Of a stretch of 64,000 nucleotides of DNA, positions 1 through 16,112 are shown one piece after another. Numbering within the stretch: the first letter of the stretch is position 1; every line of letters begins with the position of its first letter. The notes under the pieces are model-generated. The model did no database searches and was not told the DNA's origin. It worked only from the letters and a program-made list of their open reading frames with translations. This stretch comes from Diphasiastrum complanatum (taxonomy: Eukaryota > Streptophyta > Lycopodiopsida > Lycopodiales > Lycopodiaceae). The DNA lies in NCBI GenBank assembly GCA_029204225.1, contig CM055108.1:5333599-5397598 (forward strand). Reading direction: 5' to 3'. The position numbers and the translations under genes are program-made.

Positions 1-1477
1 GATGCACTGATCACCAACAATACTTGGGAGCTTGTGGATCCTCCATCCAACAAGCATGTGATTGGTTGCAAGTGGGTATTTTGGATCAAGTTCAATCATG
101 ATGGCACCATCAACAATCATAAAGCAAGATTATGTGCCAAAGGATTTGCTCAAATCCATGGTCTTGATTATGAGGAGACTTTTGCACCCGTTGCAAAGAT
201 GGTGACAATAAGAATTCTTATTTCTCTTGCTTGTTTTTTCAAGTGGAAGGTGTTCCAATTAGATGTATCCAATGCTTTTCTAAATGGTTATCTTGAGGAG
301 GAGATCTATATGGAACAACCTCAAGGATTCATCAAGGATGAGTTCAAAGTGTGCTTGCTCTTCAAAAGTCTTTATGGACTCAAGCAAGCACCAAGATCAT
401 GGTATTCAAGACTTAATTCTTTTCTTATCTCACTAGGATTTACTCTTAGTGACTATGATCCTTCCATGTATCTAAAGTTTGTTGATAGCAATATTGTCAT
501 TCTTCTAGTTTATGTTGATGACATTATTCTTTGTGGAAGTTGTATCAAGCTAGTTGATGAAACCAAGCTAGCACTTGGATGTGAGTTTAAAATGCAAGAT
601 CTAGGAGAGATGCATTACATCCTAGGCCTAGAAATTGATTTTTATGAAAATCATGTCTTTATATGCCAATCTAGATATGCTTACTCTATGTTGAAAAAAT
701 TCCATATGGAAAATTCTAAGAGCATAGATACTCCAATGGAGCCAATTTTGAAAGATCCTAATAAAGGTGATGAAAGATCCTTTGAGGACATCACACTTTT
801 TAGGAGTCTTGTAGGCTCCTTGATTTGGCTTACCATTACTAGGCCCGATTTAAGTTTTTGTGTGCACAAATTGAGTCAATTTATGCAAGATCCTAAGACC
901 CATCATTGGAAGATGGCCAAGAGGATTCTAAGATATGTACCTTCATCTTGTGATTATGGTCTACTCTACAAAAGTGAAGATCTATCCATTATTGGCTACT
1001 CGGATTCGGACCTTTGCAAGTGACAAGATGGATCGAAAGTCTATTAGTGCATACACTATCTTTCTTGGAGGCAATCTAATATCTTGGCTTTCCAAAAAGC
1101 AAGATACTATATCTCTCTCTTCATGTGAGGTCGAGTACAAAGCACTCACTACAACTACCAAAGAAGTGCTTTGGATCAAGAGGCTATTGATGGAGCTAAA
1201 GTGCATCAAGGAGGATGATCTACCAATGATCAAGTGTGATAACATCTCGGCCCAAGCTCTTGCCTATAATCCCATATTTTATGCAAGAAGCAAGCACATA
1301 GAAGTGGCACACCATTTTGTGAGAGAAAAGCTTATTGGAGGAGAAATCTATTTGGAGCATGTCAACTCATCCTCTTGTATTGCCGATCTACTCACCAAGC
1401 CTTTGAGCAAAATTGCTTTCATCAAGCATAGATCTAATCTTGGAGTTATATCAAGATCAATGCTCAAATCTTCATAG
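1..1477 (+). pseudogene. Ty1/copia pol 3' part: reverse transcriptase and RNase H, broken
   Basis: The frame is open from the first base of the window, so the 5' part of pol is cut off by the window edge. Residues 1-330 carry the copia-type RT: the WELVDPP entry, FNHDGTINNHKARL, QLDVSNAFLNG, LYGLKQAPRSWYSRL, and an intact catalytic YVDD at about 510-525. The RNase H part starts at GYSDSD (about 990-1010). The frame breaks near 1013-1020 and continues in another frame with RKSISAYTIFLGG, SKKQDTISLSSCEVEY and the C-terminal HVNSSSCIADLLTKPL, ending at 1475. RT and RNase H normally make and process element cDNA in cytoplasmic particles. The element runs into the LTR candidate at 1570. Family assignment is clear from motif order (RT then RNase H with no integrase after it, as in copia). 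Confidence 0.92.
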
Positions 1478-1569
1478 ATAATTTTTTAGGAGTGTGAAGA
1501 ATTGAAAAAGATTATCTATGTTAGATATAGGGGTCTTATGTTTTTTACATCAAGCATCTAGGTGTAGGA

Positions 1570-2225
1570 TGTTGATAGGAATAAATTTGGCATAGATGGC
1601 AAATTATGCATTTCCACTTGTAATGCCACTATTGAGCCAAAATAGAGTAAGAGACTAAACACGCGCCAATTAGAGTGTAGACAAGTGTAAAGCTTTTGTT
1701 TGATGAATTTCAAGAGGTCCAATAGGATTTAGAGGTGGAACCTTGTGAGGTCCAATAGGAAATTGAGGTGTGCTTGAATATAGTCCAATAGAATTAAGAG
1801 GTGCATGGATCAATGGTCCAATAGGATCAAGAGGTGACAAAGTATGGTCCAATCATAGTTAAGCATAGTGGTAGCTCGTGGATCTACTAGTATCATTGTA
1901 CTCACATTTTGGATCTAATTGATTTGGTGATTTTATGGATTTTGTGAGTTATTGGATTTCTAGCTTTCTCTCTCTACCCGAGAGCTCATGATGTATTTTC
2001 TCTCTCCCCGAAGAGAGCAGCTTGTTTTTACTTAGATTATTTTTTGAATACTTCCCACACGTGTGAGTGAGAGTTGGAAGTGATTAAATGCATGTAGTAG
2101 TGTGTTTTTGCCATAGGATCTAAGATTGATCTTGAATCTCAATCTAGTCTTGATCTTGGTGCATCTACACACCTTAGGAGATCACAAGTACATGTTGTGG
2201 AAAATCCACACGTGTGAATTCAACA
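1570..2225 (+). repeat. Probable 3' LTR of the copia element at the window start
   Basis: It begins TGTTGATAGG about 95 bases after the RNase H stop and ends AATTCAACA, so the termini form the inverted pair TGTTGA/TCAACA expected of a copia LTR. It contains two perfect CACACGTGTG palindromes (2056-2065, 2207-2216) like the other copia LTRs here, and a 33-bp tandem repeat. The 5' partner lies outside the window, so the ends rest on terminal bases only. Confidence 0.6.
1716..1856 (+). repeat. Five-copy 33-bp tandem repeat inside the LTR
   Basis: The core GGTCCAATAGGA (or a close variant) starts at 1716, 1749, 1782, 1815 and 1846, a period of 33, 33, 33 and 31 bases. Copies are degenerate between cores but keep a following AGAGGTG or TGAGGTG. 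Repeats of this kind in the U3 part of plant LTRs often act as enhancers; that role is inference. Confidence 0.75.
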
Positions 2226-2944
2226 AATATTGTAATACAACTATGATAGGCTCGACAAAGGTTCCTATGCAATATCAAAATACTTTTTCAACTTGGCGAG
2301 GGTTGTTTTTATGCGGAATAGTCACAGAATCACTAGAAAGCTTCACTGAAATTGATCTTTGGGAACTAACCTTCGCCTATAGCACTAGAGATTGAAAATA
2401 GGATAATATAGTTATGATGAAACTGGTGAAAATTGATTCTGATAAATAATCCCCCCCCCCTTTTTCCTCCAAATCATAGAAAATGAGTGTCTTTTTGGTT
2501 CCCAAATGGACCTTTGCACTATTGTAGTGTATTCCCTTCCCTAATCATCAATCAAAAGTGATTAAACGCAAGAAATCCAATCAAGATCACTCAAATCATG
2601 AAAATTTGACTCTAAAGCCAACAAAAATACAATCTAACCCTCTTATGCCAAAACCAAGATATCTAAATGTAAGAGCATTCATCCAAGCATCATGATCATG
2701 CTACCAAAATGAAAATAATGGCATTATTCCTTGGCATCGACGCCAAAATTGTACGGGCTTTCCTTATCCACCTTCAAACCCTAATTCCAAATACATGCAA
2801 ATCAATCAAGATATGAAGAGGATTCATCTTTTATGTCATGCGGAAGTTTGATCCCATGAGAGTAAAGCTTAGATTCATAATATTATGCATGCTATGATGA
2901 CAATCTAACATTAACATTTACTAATCCTAAATCTCCATGATCAA
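2226..2944. other. No gene seen; C-run and unique sequence
   Basis: Short open frames only. There is a run of cytosines at about 2449-2460. Nothing resembling a known protein or RNA was seen. Confidence 0.5.
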
Positions 2945-2945
2945 G

Positions 2946-6689
<3,744 letters not shown>

Positions 6690-8024
6690 ATAAGGGTTCA
6701 TCTAATAGTGTCGCAGACGCCTTAAGCTAGATTGGAGAGGTTAATCAATTAAGCTTTTTTGAGATCCAATCTGCTTATATCTACTCCTAAGATATTTTTG
6801 TAAGACCGATAGGTACTTCAATCATATTTGGCTAGATGTCCTGGTAGGTACTTCTAGATCTAGTGACGAACTTGGAATGTTAGATTCAAAGATTTCTCCA
6901 CATGAAAAAATATTACAGAACTAGGGCCATTAGAAATTGGTTACTTTTTCATAATGAGCAAGTATGTGTGCCAAAAAATGATGATATTAGGGCCCAAATC
7001 CTACATGAATGTTATGACAGCCCATGTGCATGGCACCCTAGATCACAAAAACTGCTTGACCTAATAAAAAGAAATTTCTATTGGCCAAATTTAAAAGGTC
7101 AAGCAGAGGCATATGTTCTCAAATGCGGACAATGCCAAATAAATAAAGTTGAAAGGCTCAAGACAGCTGGTTTGTTGCCAAATGACATTGTTAGTAAGGG
7201 AGATTGGAAGTTCGCTGGCAAATTCTGACAGTCAATCTTTGAGAAATTAGAGACCACTTAAGTCTAGGGTCTATAGATCATCCTAAATTAGATTGTCAAA
7301 CCAAAAGGACAAACCAGTCTATGGAAGATATACTTTGTGCATATTTTTCTAGGAGATAATAGGATTTGCATATAACAGCACAAAGCATTTGTAATGACTT
7401 TTAGTCCATTCACTTTCGTGTATGGTTTTCAATCTCGAGCTCCAATCTTTGTTGGCCTTAGACGCCTGCATGATATGCAAGAAATGTTAATGGTTGCTTG
7501 TAATAACATAAAAACGGCTCAAGATAGACCCTAGTTTTACACTAATAAAAGACATCAACCTAGGGTCTATGCGGAAGGAGATTGGGTATATCTTAAAGTC
7601 CCAAAAGAATCTAAGGTATCGAAGACTGAAAAATGTCCTAACTTATCGCCTTGATATGTTGGGCCCTTCCGTATTGTAAAGAAACTCAATCAGAATACCT
7701 ATCTACTAGACCTTCCTCAAGGAATCAATGTTCACCCAATCTTCCACATTAGTCATTTAAAAGAACGACTTGGTGGAAAGAATGAATTGATTCTACATAA
7801 TAAACTATTCAACTAGAGGATCTGTCATCCTTCATACCTTCTAAACCTCAGGCCATTGTTGACATATGTTAATGTGGGCTTAGAAACCAGTAGGTAACTA
7901 AGTACTTGGTTCATTGGGAAAAAAAAATTCCAAAGATGAGGACACTTGGGAGAAGGAATGAGACCTTAGATTGAGATTCTCATCTTTCCTCCCTTAGAAG
8001 GAAAATCTTGTAAGGGGGATGGAA
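6690..8024 (+). pseudogene. Ty3/gypsy pol remnant: RNase H tail, integrase, chromodomain-like end
   Basis: The RNase H terminus is readable at about 6690-6735 (HKGSSNSVADALS, then stop). The clearest piece is 6902-7228: an integrase N-terminal zinc-binding domain with H and H-x-R positions (HECYDSP, WHPRSQK) and the pair CGQC, preceded by the usual NFYWPNL. The integrase core is mostly deleted; only a DGQTKRTNQ-like scrap near 7295-7320 remains. From about 7555 the C-terminal domain reads with stops (YAEGDWVYLK, VGPFRIVKK, INVHPIFHISHLK). A chromodomain-like YLVHWEKK...DTWEKE follows in another frame near 7900-7960, which suggests a chromovirus. It ends in a purine tract at 8011-8024. Several stops and frameshifts make it non-functional. 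Confidence 0.85.
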
Positions 8025-8782
8025 TGTTAGGGACCCAAACACCTTGGGTTCCAAATCCCAAATTGGAACTAAGTGTCGAATGGGCTAGTGACTTGACCAG
8101 TGACTCATGGACCTACACAACTTCCAGTTGTCAAAATCTAGGACGTGTGCTTGGCTTGGAGAGTCCTACCTTGGAGGTATACGAGGAGATGAGGTCTTAC
8201 TTACCATTCATTCTATTTACCTAGATTAAGGTGGATGGTGACGCTTGTGCATAGCCATGTGAGCTAGCATGGAGTGGGAGAGGTGATGGGTGATGGCTCT
8301 AGCAGTGGTATGGGACGTTCTTAGGGATGGAGGTCAATTCTCACTTGTTACAAGTCATAGGCTAGGGCATAGAGGGTGGATGTGGATTGGATTCCATGAC
8401 GAGATGGATTGTGTGACATTTGGTAAGGTGACCGACACCTAGTGATTTGCAATTTTTAGAATGTAATATTGAATTTCTTCCCTTAGGGCCCCATGACTCC
8501 AAATCACTCATAATAGTAGAATGTGCAGGCCTCATAATTATCGAACATACAAACCCCAACCTAGAATCAATCCCAATAATAATATCGAACATACAAATCC
8601 CAATTAAGAATCAATCCATTGATTTTCACAGGGCATCTCAGAGTTAGAATATGGTAAAGGCCACCAATTAGGTCTGCTTTATAGGTCCACACGACGACAT
8701 ACACTAGATACACATATGTAGGTAGCATGGTATGATCACCCATAGTGATTTAATACTAGATAACATATTCTTAACACTCAAC
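8025..8782 (+). repeat. Candidate gypsy 3' LTR
   Basis: TGTTAGGGACCC follows directly on the purine-rich AAGGGGGATGGAA (8012-8024), the expected polypurine tract to LTR junction. The right end is uncertain; ACTCAACA at about 8775-8782 gives TG...CA termini. No second copy in the window allows a check. Confidence 0.5.
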
Positions 8783-8883
8783 AAAAAAAAATGAAGTGTC
8801 ATAGCAATGACAGCCTAAACAAGCTATGATATCTTAAGTAAGATAATCACATTGAACATGGTTACACATCAAGCACTTCAGAT

Positions 8884-9135
8884 TTGAATGTTTACTTCAA
8901 GTCAGTACGTCATTCTTCTACTATTATTATTTTGTATGTGGATGACACATTGCTTTTTAGTGATAGTGTCGAACTGATGAAAGATGTGAAGGAGATGTTG
9001 TCCTCAGAATTTGACATGATAGATCTTGGAAAATCTCATTACTATCTTGGTATTCAGATCCACAAAGATAAAGAGCAAAGGCTGGCAATGCTGAATTTGA
9101 AGATCAAGGCATTCATGGCTTTAGAATAAGGGGAA
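8884..9135 (+). pseudogene. Copia reverse transcriptase scrap followed by polypurine tract
   Basis: About 60 codons around the catalytic motif (ILYVDDTLLFSDS) and SEFDMIDLGKSHYYLGIQI are recognisable copia RT. The frame then leaves the family and ends at 9129. RNase H is missing. AAGGGGAA at 9128-9135 looks like a polypurine tract, so the element has lost almost everything between mid-RT and the 3' LTR. Confidence 0.8.
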
Positions 9136-9960
9136 TGTTGGATTTTCTTATCACTCTAATCCGACTGTTAATCTACATCCATTCGTTTAACCAATTGCTG
9201 TAAATTTACTGACGTTATTGCATAGTCTGTAGAAATACATGGGAATAGTTAAAAGATGAGTCGACAACAATGACAACGACAAAGATTTTCGAGTGGCAAG
9301 GTTCCGACAAATATTTGTCGAAGTTTAACAGAACATGTTACCACTTGTTTCGCTAACAACTTTTTCTAATCATTTTTACCATATAACCAAACTAGATAAG
9401 TGACAACGCAATATGGCTAAGTGTCAATTGCGATCTACAACTCAATGTGGCTAAGTGCCAATTGCAACATGGCTAAACGGTTGCCCTAAATTATCATTTG
9501 GATAAGCCCATGTGGCATTCATAATTAGTATAAATTGTTGATCATTTTCTCAAACTATAGAAATTTTTTTCAATAATTCAAAGATTCAGAGATAGAGTAA
9601 AGAACTCATTTTTTGATAGAATATTATTAACAACATCTTACCGCTTATTAGTGAAGGTGTGTCAGACAAAGATGATTAGTATTCAAAGTTAGTTTCAAGT
9701 ACACGGTTGCATTCACTATAGTATTGTGCTCGTAATTCATTTGATTGTGCATGCTACTTACTGAATATAATCCTATAGAATTGTGTTCAGTATCATGCCA
9801 AAATGAATGTATGCTTTTTTATCAACTATTATTTCAATTTGGTTTCTTATATTTTTGTTTGATCTATTGACCACTTATGCATATCGATACTTGTACTGTT
9901 TCTGTTTGTCTACGTAATCAAGGCATAGTCATGCATTGAAGAAGGATTATTCCGTAGAGC
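9136..9960 (+). repeat. Probable copia LTR, right end unresolved
   Basis: TGTTGGATTTTCTTATCAC begins immediately after the purine tract that ends at 9135. The sequence that follows has no coding potential. No matching copy was found in the window, so the right end given is only a bound. Confidence 0.45.
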
Positions 9961-10066
9961 TCAATAGTTGTATCTATCACATGCAATTATGTTGTATCGA
10001 CCTTCTTTTCTTTTTTCTACAAAAACAATGCCTATTTGCAAATAAATAATTATTCTAACTCAAATC

Positions 10067-10711
10067 TGTGAAAATTGTCAAATTTGGCAAATCTAGCTTA
10101 ATTAAACCATGTAAATATATATATTAGTGGGTCCCACACGTCTGAGGCTATGTTACCACGTGTGAATCTATTCTAGAATAGGTTAGATCATGCTCATAGG
10201 ATTGGTCAAGTTTGTTTGGTGATCATGGAGTAGGTTGATCAATCTAGCCAAAAACATGGCAAAACTCAAGGGTTAGGCTAGAATGGCAAGTTAGGGCAAA
10301 AATGCTCAATCATCTTCCTTATTACATGCTGGATTTTCACCTAACTCGAGGTGGGGAAGATCTTTTCTATGTACTATCACCTCTCCATAGTAATGCCTTA
10401 GAATTTTCGAGAGCTCATTGGCAATCTCGACTCTCTACACTATGTACTTAGTTTTCTTCTTGTGATCTAATGAAATCAAAGTGTTCTTAACTTAATTTAC
10501 TATCTACGGAGTGTACTGATGGTCATACCACATGTGTGGGGGTCAGATCTTCATGATAATCAATGATTTATGGTTGCTCTTGGTTGATGTGTGTAGAATT
10601 GCCAATCTAGATCTTGATTTTTAGTTTGTATTCATTTGCTAATCAATTAATCAATCCCTCTTGTGAGTCATTATTAGGCTCATTTAAGGTCCAGAGTATT
10701 GTACTTTAACA
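10067..10711 (+). repeat. Copia 5' LTR (645 bp)
   Basis: Starts TGTGAAAATTGTCA and ends GTACTTTAACA directly before a tRNA-Met type primer binding site. Blocks such as TTGGCAAATCTAGCTT, the terminal AATCAATC...CTC and the GTCC..AGTATTGTACTTT end are shared with the 3' LTR at 32810-33500, so both belong to one copia group. Confidence 0.8.
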
Positions 10712-10729
10712 TGGTATCAAAGCGAGGTA
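10712..10729 (+). other. Primer binding site (initiator tRNA-Met)
   Basis: TGGTATCAAAGCGAGGTA sits immediately after the LTR end. It matches the usual copia PBS TGGTATCAGAGC with one change. Confidence 0.85.
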
Positions 10730-10780
10730 CAAGAGATAATTATTGATCATTTTTACAATCCAAAATTATTAGATGCTAAT

Positions 10781-10975
10781 GTGGCAATGGAGAGTGTAAA
10801 CATGGCAAAAGAGGAGATCACCAAAGTTGAGCTATGGCAAAAAAGGTTGGGCCACCCCAACTTCAAAGCAATGAAATCCATGTGTGCAAAGGAGCTTGCA
10901 CTCGGCCTCCCCAAGCATTTGGCAAGATGTGGTAAGCATTGTGAGGCTTGTAGCCTCTCAAAGGCTTATAACTAA
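10781..10975 (+). pseudogene. GAG-pre-integrase zinc domain, isolated fragment
   Basis: The frame encodes WQKRLGHPNFKAMKSMC and CGKHCEACSLSKA, the H-H-C-C zinc module that precedes copia integrase. It begins only about 70 bases after the primer binding site, so gag, the zinc knuckle and protease are all deleted. The following sequence loses the family, so integrase and RT are absent too. It is about 80% alike by eye to the same module at 17390-17535. Confidence 0.88.
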
Positions 10976-11420
10976 TCAAATAATAAAGTGCAATTTCATA
11001 TGTGAGCAATCTTATTAATATTATAATAAGTTGGAATACATTGTACTATCTCACTTATTCATTTGGTGGTTCCTTGTTATCATCTACCACCATCATGCAA
11101 CAAATCCGCCAAACCAAACAAGTCTATCTCTAAGTAAAATTTGCCATGGCTTCACAATCATAGGTGTTTCTATTTTTGTCGATGTGCTCCATATGAAAGT
11201 GTTGTCCATGCGTCAACAATGCATTTATTTATTGTACTCAACGAGAAAGAACAAAATGTGTTAGAGATATAACAACTATTTAGAAAATTACACGTACAAA
11301 TAGCTTAACATGTGAATGATGTACATAACTTACATGAAAATCACACCCCCTTGCAATTTCCCACTCTCTCTATGTTACTTTCTCGTTGTTTGTCAAGGCT
11401 TCCCTAAGGGCATCACATAG
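10976..11420. other. No gene seen
   Basis: Unique sequence between the copia scrap and the CACTA relic; a 77-codon open frame here shows no known motif. Confidence 0.4.
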
Positions 11421-12100
11421 TCAATCAAGCGTCATGTCCTTGGGTAGAAGGGCGAGGTTAGGTGGGTATGGTTGTCTTCTATGTCCTCTCCTGAAAGTGG
11501 CTCGAGCGATTTGTCTACGAGCCTTGGCCTCTTTGTATCTCAAAATCCACTTTTGTATTTCTTCGCTATTAAGAATGCAAAACTTATTCACCTTTTCCAT
11601 AAAGGACTCACTCATTCTTATGATTGCTCCTTTTTCTTGAGGAACCTCTCCAACAACACGCTCATCATCCTTATTATCCCAAAGACGAGGAATAGAAGGA
11701 TCGCTATGAGCAATGAAGTCCATGATATAAACTATGGACTCTTGCACTAGGCATCCTTCCGCCCCTCAAGCCTTGCTCTTTGTCTTACAAATCCTTTCAA
11801 TGTTTGCATGAATAGTTCCAAGTAAAACATCCATCAGCTATGGACAGTGCATGTATTGATAATATGTATCAATATTAATGAGAGAACATTGTAACCATAA
11901 TAACAATAATCTAGGATGGACTAAGAATAGGCAATTGATGAAAGTAGATGATGTACCTGCAATGGCCATCTCATCCACCAAGGTGAGAATGGATGTGGGA
12001 AAGTGCTTCTCGATCAAACACATTGTCTCGATGGAGCTTTGTCTTGTCAACTCAATGAATGCTAGCGGTATCTCCTTGGATGAAATGTATCTTTATAAAA
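11421..12100 (-). pseudogene. CACTA (En/Spm) TNP2-type transposase, DUF4218 region, broken
   Basis: Read on the minus strand. The start of a DUF4218-like block appears near 12060-11940 (SSIETMCLIEKHFPTSI). A second piece near 11830-11765 reads ELFMQTLKGFVRQRARLEG, and 11747-11421 reads QESIVYIMDFIAHSDPSIP ... VNKFCILNSEEIQKWILRY. This order (Cys-rich L-EK-FP block, then MxTLKxxVRxRAxPEG, then VxNxxxxxxW) is that of DUF4218 and the segment after it in plant CACTA transposases. Frames change between the pieces and the catalytic tnp2 part is not found. The role in a live element is cut-and-paste transposition. Assignment rests on motif memory only. Confidence 0.68.
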
Positions 12101-13089
<989 letters not shown>

Positions 13090-13178
13090 GAGAGAGGGAT
13101 AGTTTTTATATTTATCACAGCCTATTGTTTTTTTTATGTTGTTCTCACTTCATAATCCTTTAAGTTTTAGTCCATAAC

Positions 13179-13321
<143 letters not shown>

Positions 13322-13399
13322 AATTTTTGCATGCTCATCACATGAATCAGTTCTTTTACTATTTCTGAAATGTCCATTGGTTGACTGCAATATTGTTTC

Positions 13400-14909
13400 C
13401 CTCATCCTCTTCTACCCATTATGTCTCATGACGTATCCCCTAGCCAGAGGTCAGGCAGTAGCCTGCGGGTCCTCCCACTTTTCCTCCATGAGCAAGGAAT
13501 CCTTAGCCATCTCATTGGATCAGTTGCCTTACTCGCAGCAGGATATACTGTTGAAGCGACAGAGGGCTCGACGAAAGGCTCATAGCTCCAGTTGACTAGT
13601 TGACTACTACCCATCATCCTCCTAGGAGATTCACTCAGCTCCTCACCCTTACAGCCAACATGCTTCCCCTTCTTGCGAGGGACCCTCCGGCAAGGGTCCC
13701 TCCCCCATGGATGCCACTATTGTGAGTGCTTCCTCCCGACACTCTCGGGACAGGAGTGTTGAAAATTGTCACTTCTCACTTGACATTGGTTCATGTAAAT
13801 ATTGATCAAACATTAGAATATGTTGATGATATGATTTCACACGTGTGGAGCATGTTCCCATGTGTGAAAGGATGTACTTTTCATGTTTGTATATATCCAA
13901 ATTGATTTTGTATCATTCTAGTTAGTGTGAACATGAAATGACTAGTTTTTTAGTCAAGTTGACTAGTCACCTACAAATTAGCTTTTCCTTGCATGTGCAT
14001 GAGTAAATGCTCCCACATGGCAAGTGGATGTTCACATGTGTGTATAGAGTACTAGAAGATAAGAGTTGACCATTTTCCTTAGATCCTATTTTGTAGGGAA
14101 TATTCCTATATTCTAGGAGACTAGCTTTTTGGATTTTAGTCATATTCTAGAAGGTCAACTATTGGATAAGGATCAAGGATGGATCAAATGGATAGATATG
14201 AGTGATGTGGCACTCTTCACACGTGTGAAGGCCTGCTGGACTGTACCAGACTCATGGATGTACTTGATCCATAAAAGGATCATCATTTTGCTAAGAAAAT
14301 TGATGAGACTTTTGCACTCTACACTTTTGTGAGATTTCTAGTCATTTGTCTTGTGATTTTTATGCATGATCAATCCTGCACGTTCGTGTAGAAAATCTCA
14401 TCGTGGGGATCCTTGCTTCGAGAGACATTGATCTGAGAGGCAACATGTAGGGCACATAATACTACGACTCTTGCATCTCTCACACTTGAGATTCCCAACA
14501 CCCCCACTTTCCTACCTTTTCCCTCCCTCTAGACCCACTATCCCAAAGTACACTTATCCTTCCTATACTCCATGGGGTCATGCCACTCCCCTCCAAATCC
14601 CCCCTGCCTATTCTCCATCGGGTCAAGCCACTCCCCTCTAGACTCTCCATTGGCTATTCTCCTCTCCCGACTCCCCCGCATGCATATGGCCAGTACTATG
14701 TCGAGACCCCACCTCCCCAGTGTTCTCCCATTGGTGGGACTACTCCCCCAACTGAGGCCACCCCCGTAGATACTCCCATGGCTACATCTCTACCAGCTTA
14801 CATCTTGTCATTGTATGACATAGACCAAGATGGTCACATAATTCAGAGTGCTCGTGGTAAGTTGGTCATCTCACACATGAGGGATCTCATGTATATAAAC
14901 TTTTCTTGA
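13400..14909 (+). pseudogene. Proline-rich reading frame interrupted by an LTR
   Basis: Upstream of 13757 the frame gives a Ser/Pro/Arg-rich protein. Downstream, 14501-14909 gives repeated YSPSG/YTPWG-ATPL units, then YGQYYVETPPPQ and LYDIDQDGHIIQSARGK, ending at 14909. A proline-rich N-terminus followed by a D-x-D-G-x-I block resembles plant Ptta/En/Spm (Transposase_24) proteins, a frequent partner of CACTA transposases. However, this frame is on the strand opposite to the CACTA relic at 11.4 kb. The LTR at 13757-14500 separates the halves, and I could not show that they were once one frame. Function unknown. Confidence 0.35.
13757..14500 (+). repeat. Copia-type LTR, apparently solo
   Basis: Termini TGTTGAAAATTG and TTCCCAACA form a TGTTG/CAACA pair. 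It carries CACACGTGTG at 13838 and 14218 and weaker variants, and its order of blocks resembles the LTR at 14931-15508. No primer binding site follows. Flanking 5-bp sequences (AGGAG and CCCCC) do not match, so the right end or the insertion history is uncertain. Confidence 0.6.
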
Positions 14910-14930
14910 GACATATTTCATGATTGGTGT

Positions 14931-15508
14931 TGTTAGAATTTAGCAATTTTCACATGGTTTTTTATGTATCTTTGACATCTATGTGGATCCACACATGTGA
15001 GGACCTGTCCACACGTGTGAAATGACACTTGTAATATTCAGATCCCTTTTGATTAGCATTCATTTGAGTCTAATATGACATCTCCTAAATTATAGGAGTT
15101 AGATCCTAGATTGTAGGAATCTAGAAGGCCAACACAAACCACCCATGGATGATGTGGCAAACTTGATAGATCTTATCCAAAGTGGATATGGATAAGTACA
15201 ATGAGCTATCCCACACGTGTTGGATGCAGCTTAGAGAGATATTATGATGATTATGTACTTGATTCATGATGGATCCATTATTAAGTAATGATGAGAAGTC
15301 TTGGTTTGTGATGCAATCTTGGTGTTTACACTCTCTTAAGCACTTTCTTTGTGGATGAATGCTTAGTTTCTTGCTTGGAATCACAAAGATTGTCAAGTAG
15401 AAGCTAGATTTGGAAGCTAGTCTTGATATGGATCAAGATCCCAAGCTACCAGTCACTCTTTGTGAGCATTTGTAGACCAAATTCAGTCCTTTTCTCTGAA
15501 ATTTGACA
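14931..15508 (+). repeat. 5' LTR of the copia element at 14.9-19.5 kb
   Basis: TGTTAGAATTTAGC to ATTTGACA, ending exactly at the primer binding site. It contains CACACGTGTG at 15010-15019, CACACGTGT at 15212 and an ACACATGTG variant at about 14991. The 3' LTR is absent because the element is truncated at about 19.53 kb. Confidence 0.85.
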
Positions 15509-15524
15509 TGGTATCAGAGCTTAG
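15509..15524 (+). other. Primer binding site (initiator tRNA-Met)
   Basis: TGGTATCAGAGCTTAG begins at the first base after the LTR and is the standard copia primer site. Confidence 0.93.
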
Positions 15525-16112
15525 TTGATGATCCAAAAATCTTCATTTTGGTGAAAGCATTGGTGCTAGATTCATTTTGAAGGAGGGCGACCTTTTCTAA
15601 TACTTGTAATGTTGAGGTTCAGATTAGTGTGTAAAGTTCAGATGTACTTCTCACACATGTGAGAGGCTGCTGGAGTTGTACTTTCACCAAAGCTTTGTGT
15701 TTTTTCAATATTTGAGCTTCAAACAAGTTGTGAAGAGTGAAACTAGTGATGTGCTCATGAAAATCCATTGTTTCCATTATAGATTTGATGAGTAAATGGT
15801 GTTAGAAGCTTATTAAAGCTACAAATCCTTGAGAGAGAGTTTGAGGCTTATGTTTTTTAGTTCAAGAGTGAAACTAAAACCATTCTAAACACCATTGGAA
15901 GGCATTGGCACTTCCATGAGTCAAATCCAAGCTTTCAAGTGAATAGATTGTGTGTAATACATTTTCCCAAATCTTTTTGAGTTCAAGATCATTATAGATC
16001 TTGCTTCTTGAGTCTTGTGAGATTCAATAGAGTAGCATTGTAGCTAAATTCTGCGAAAGAGAGAAGGGAGATCCTTTGAATAGTACATTTGTTGTACTTG
16101 TTACTAGATAAA
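15525..16112 (+). other. Untranslated leader of the copia element
   Basis: 588 bases between primer site and gag start, without a long frame. It repeats an LTR-like block near 15649 (CACACATGTGAGAGGCTGCT) that resembles 14217-14237 in the neighbouring LTR. Confidence 0.6.
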
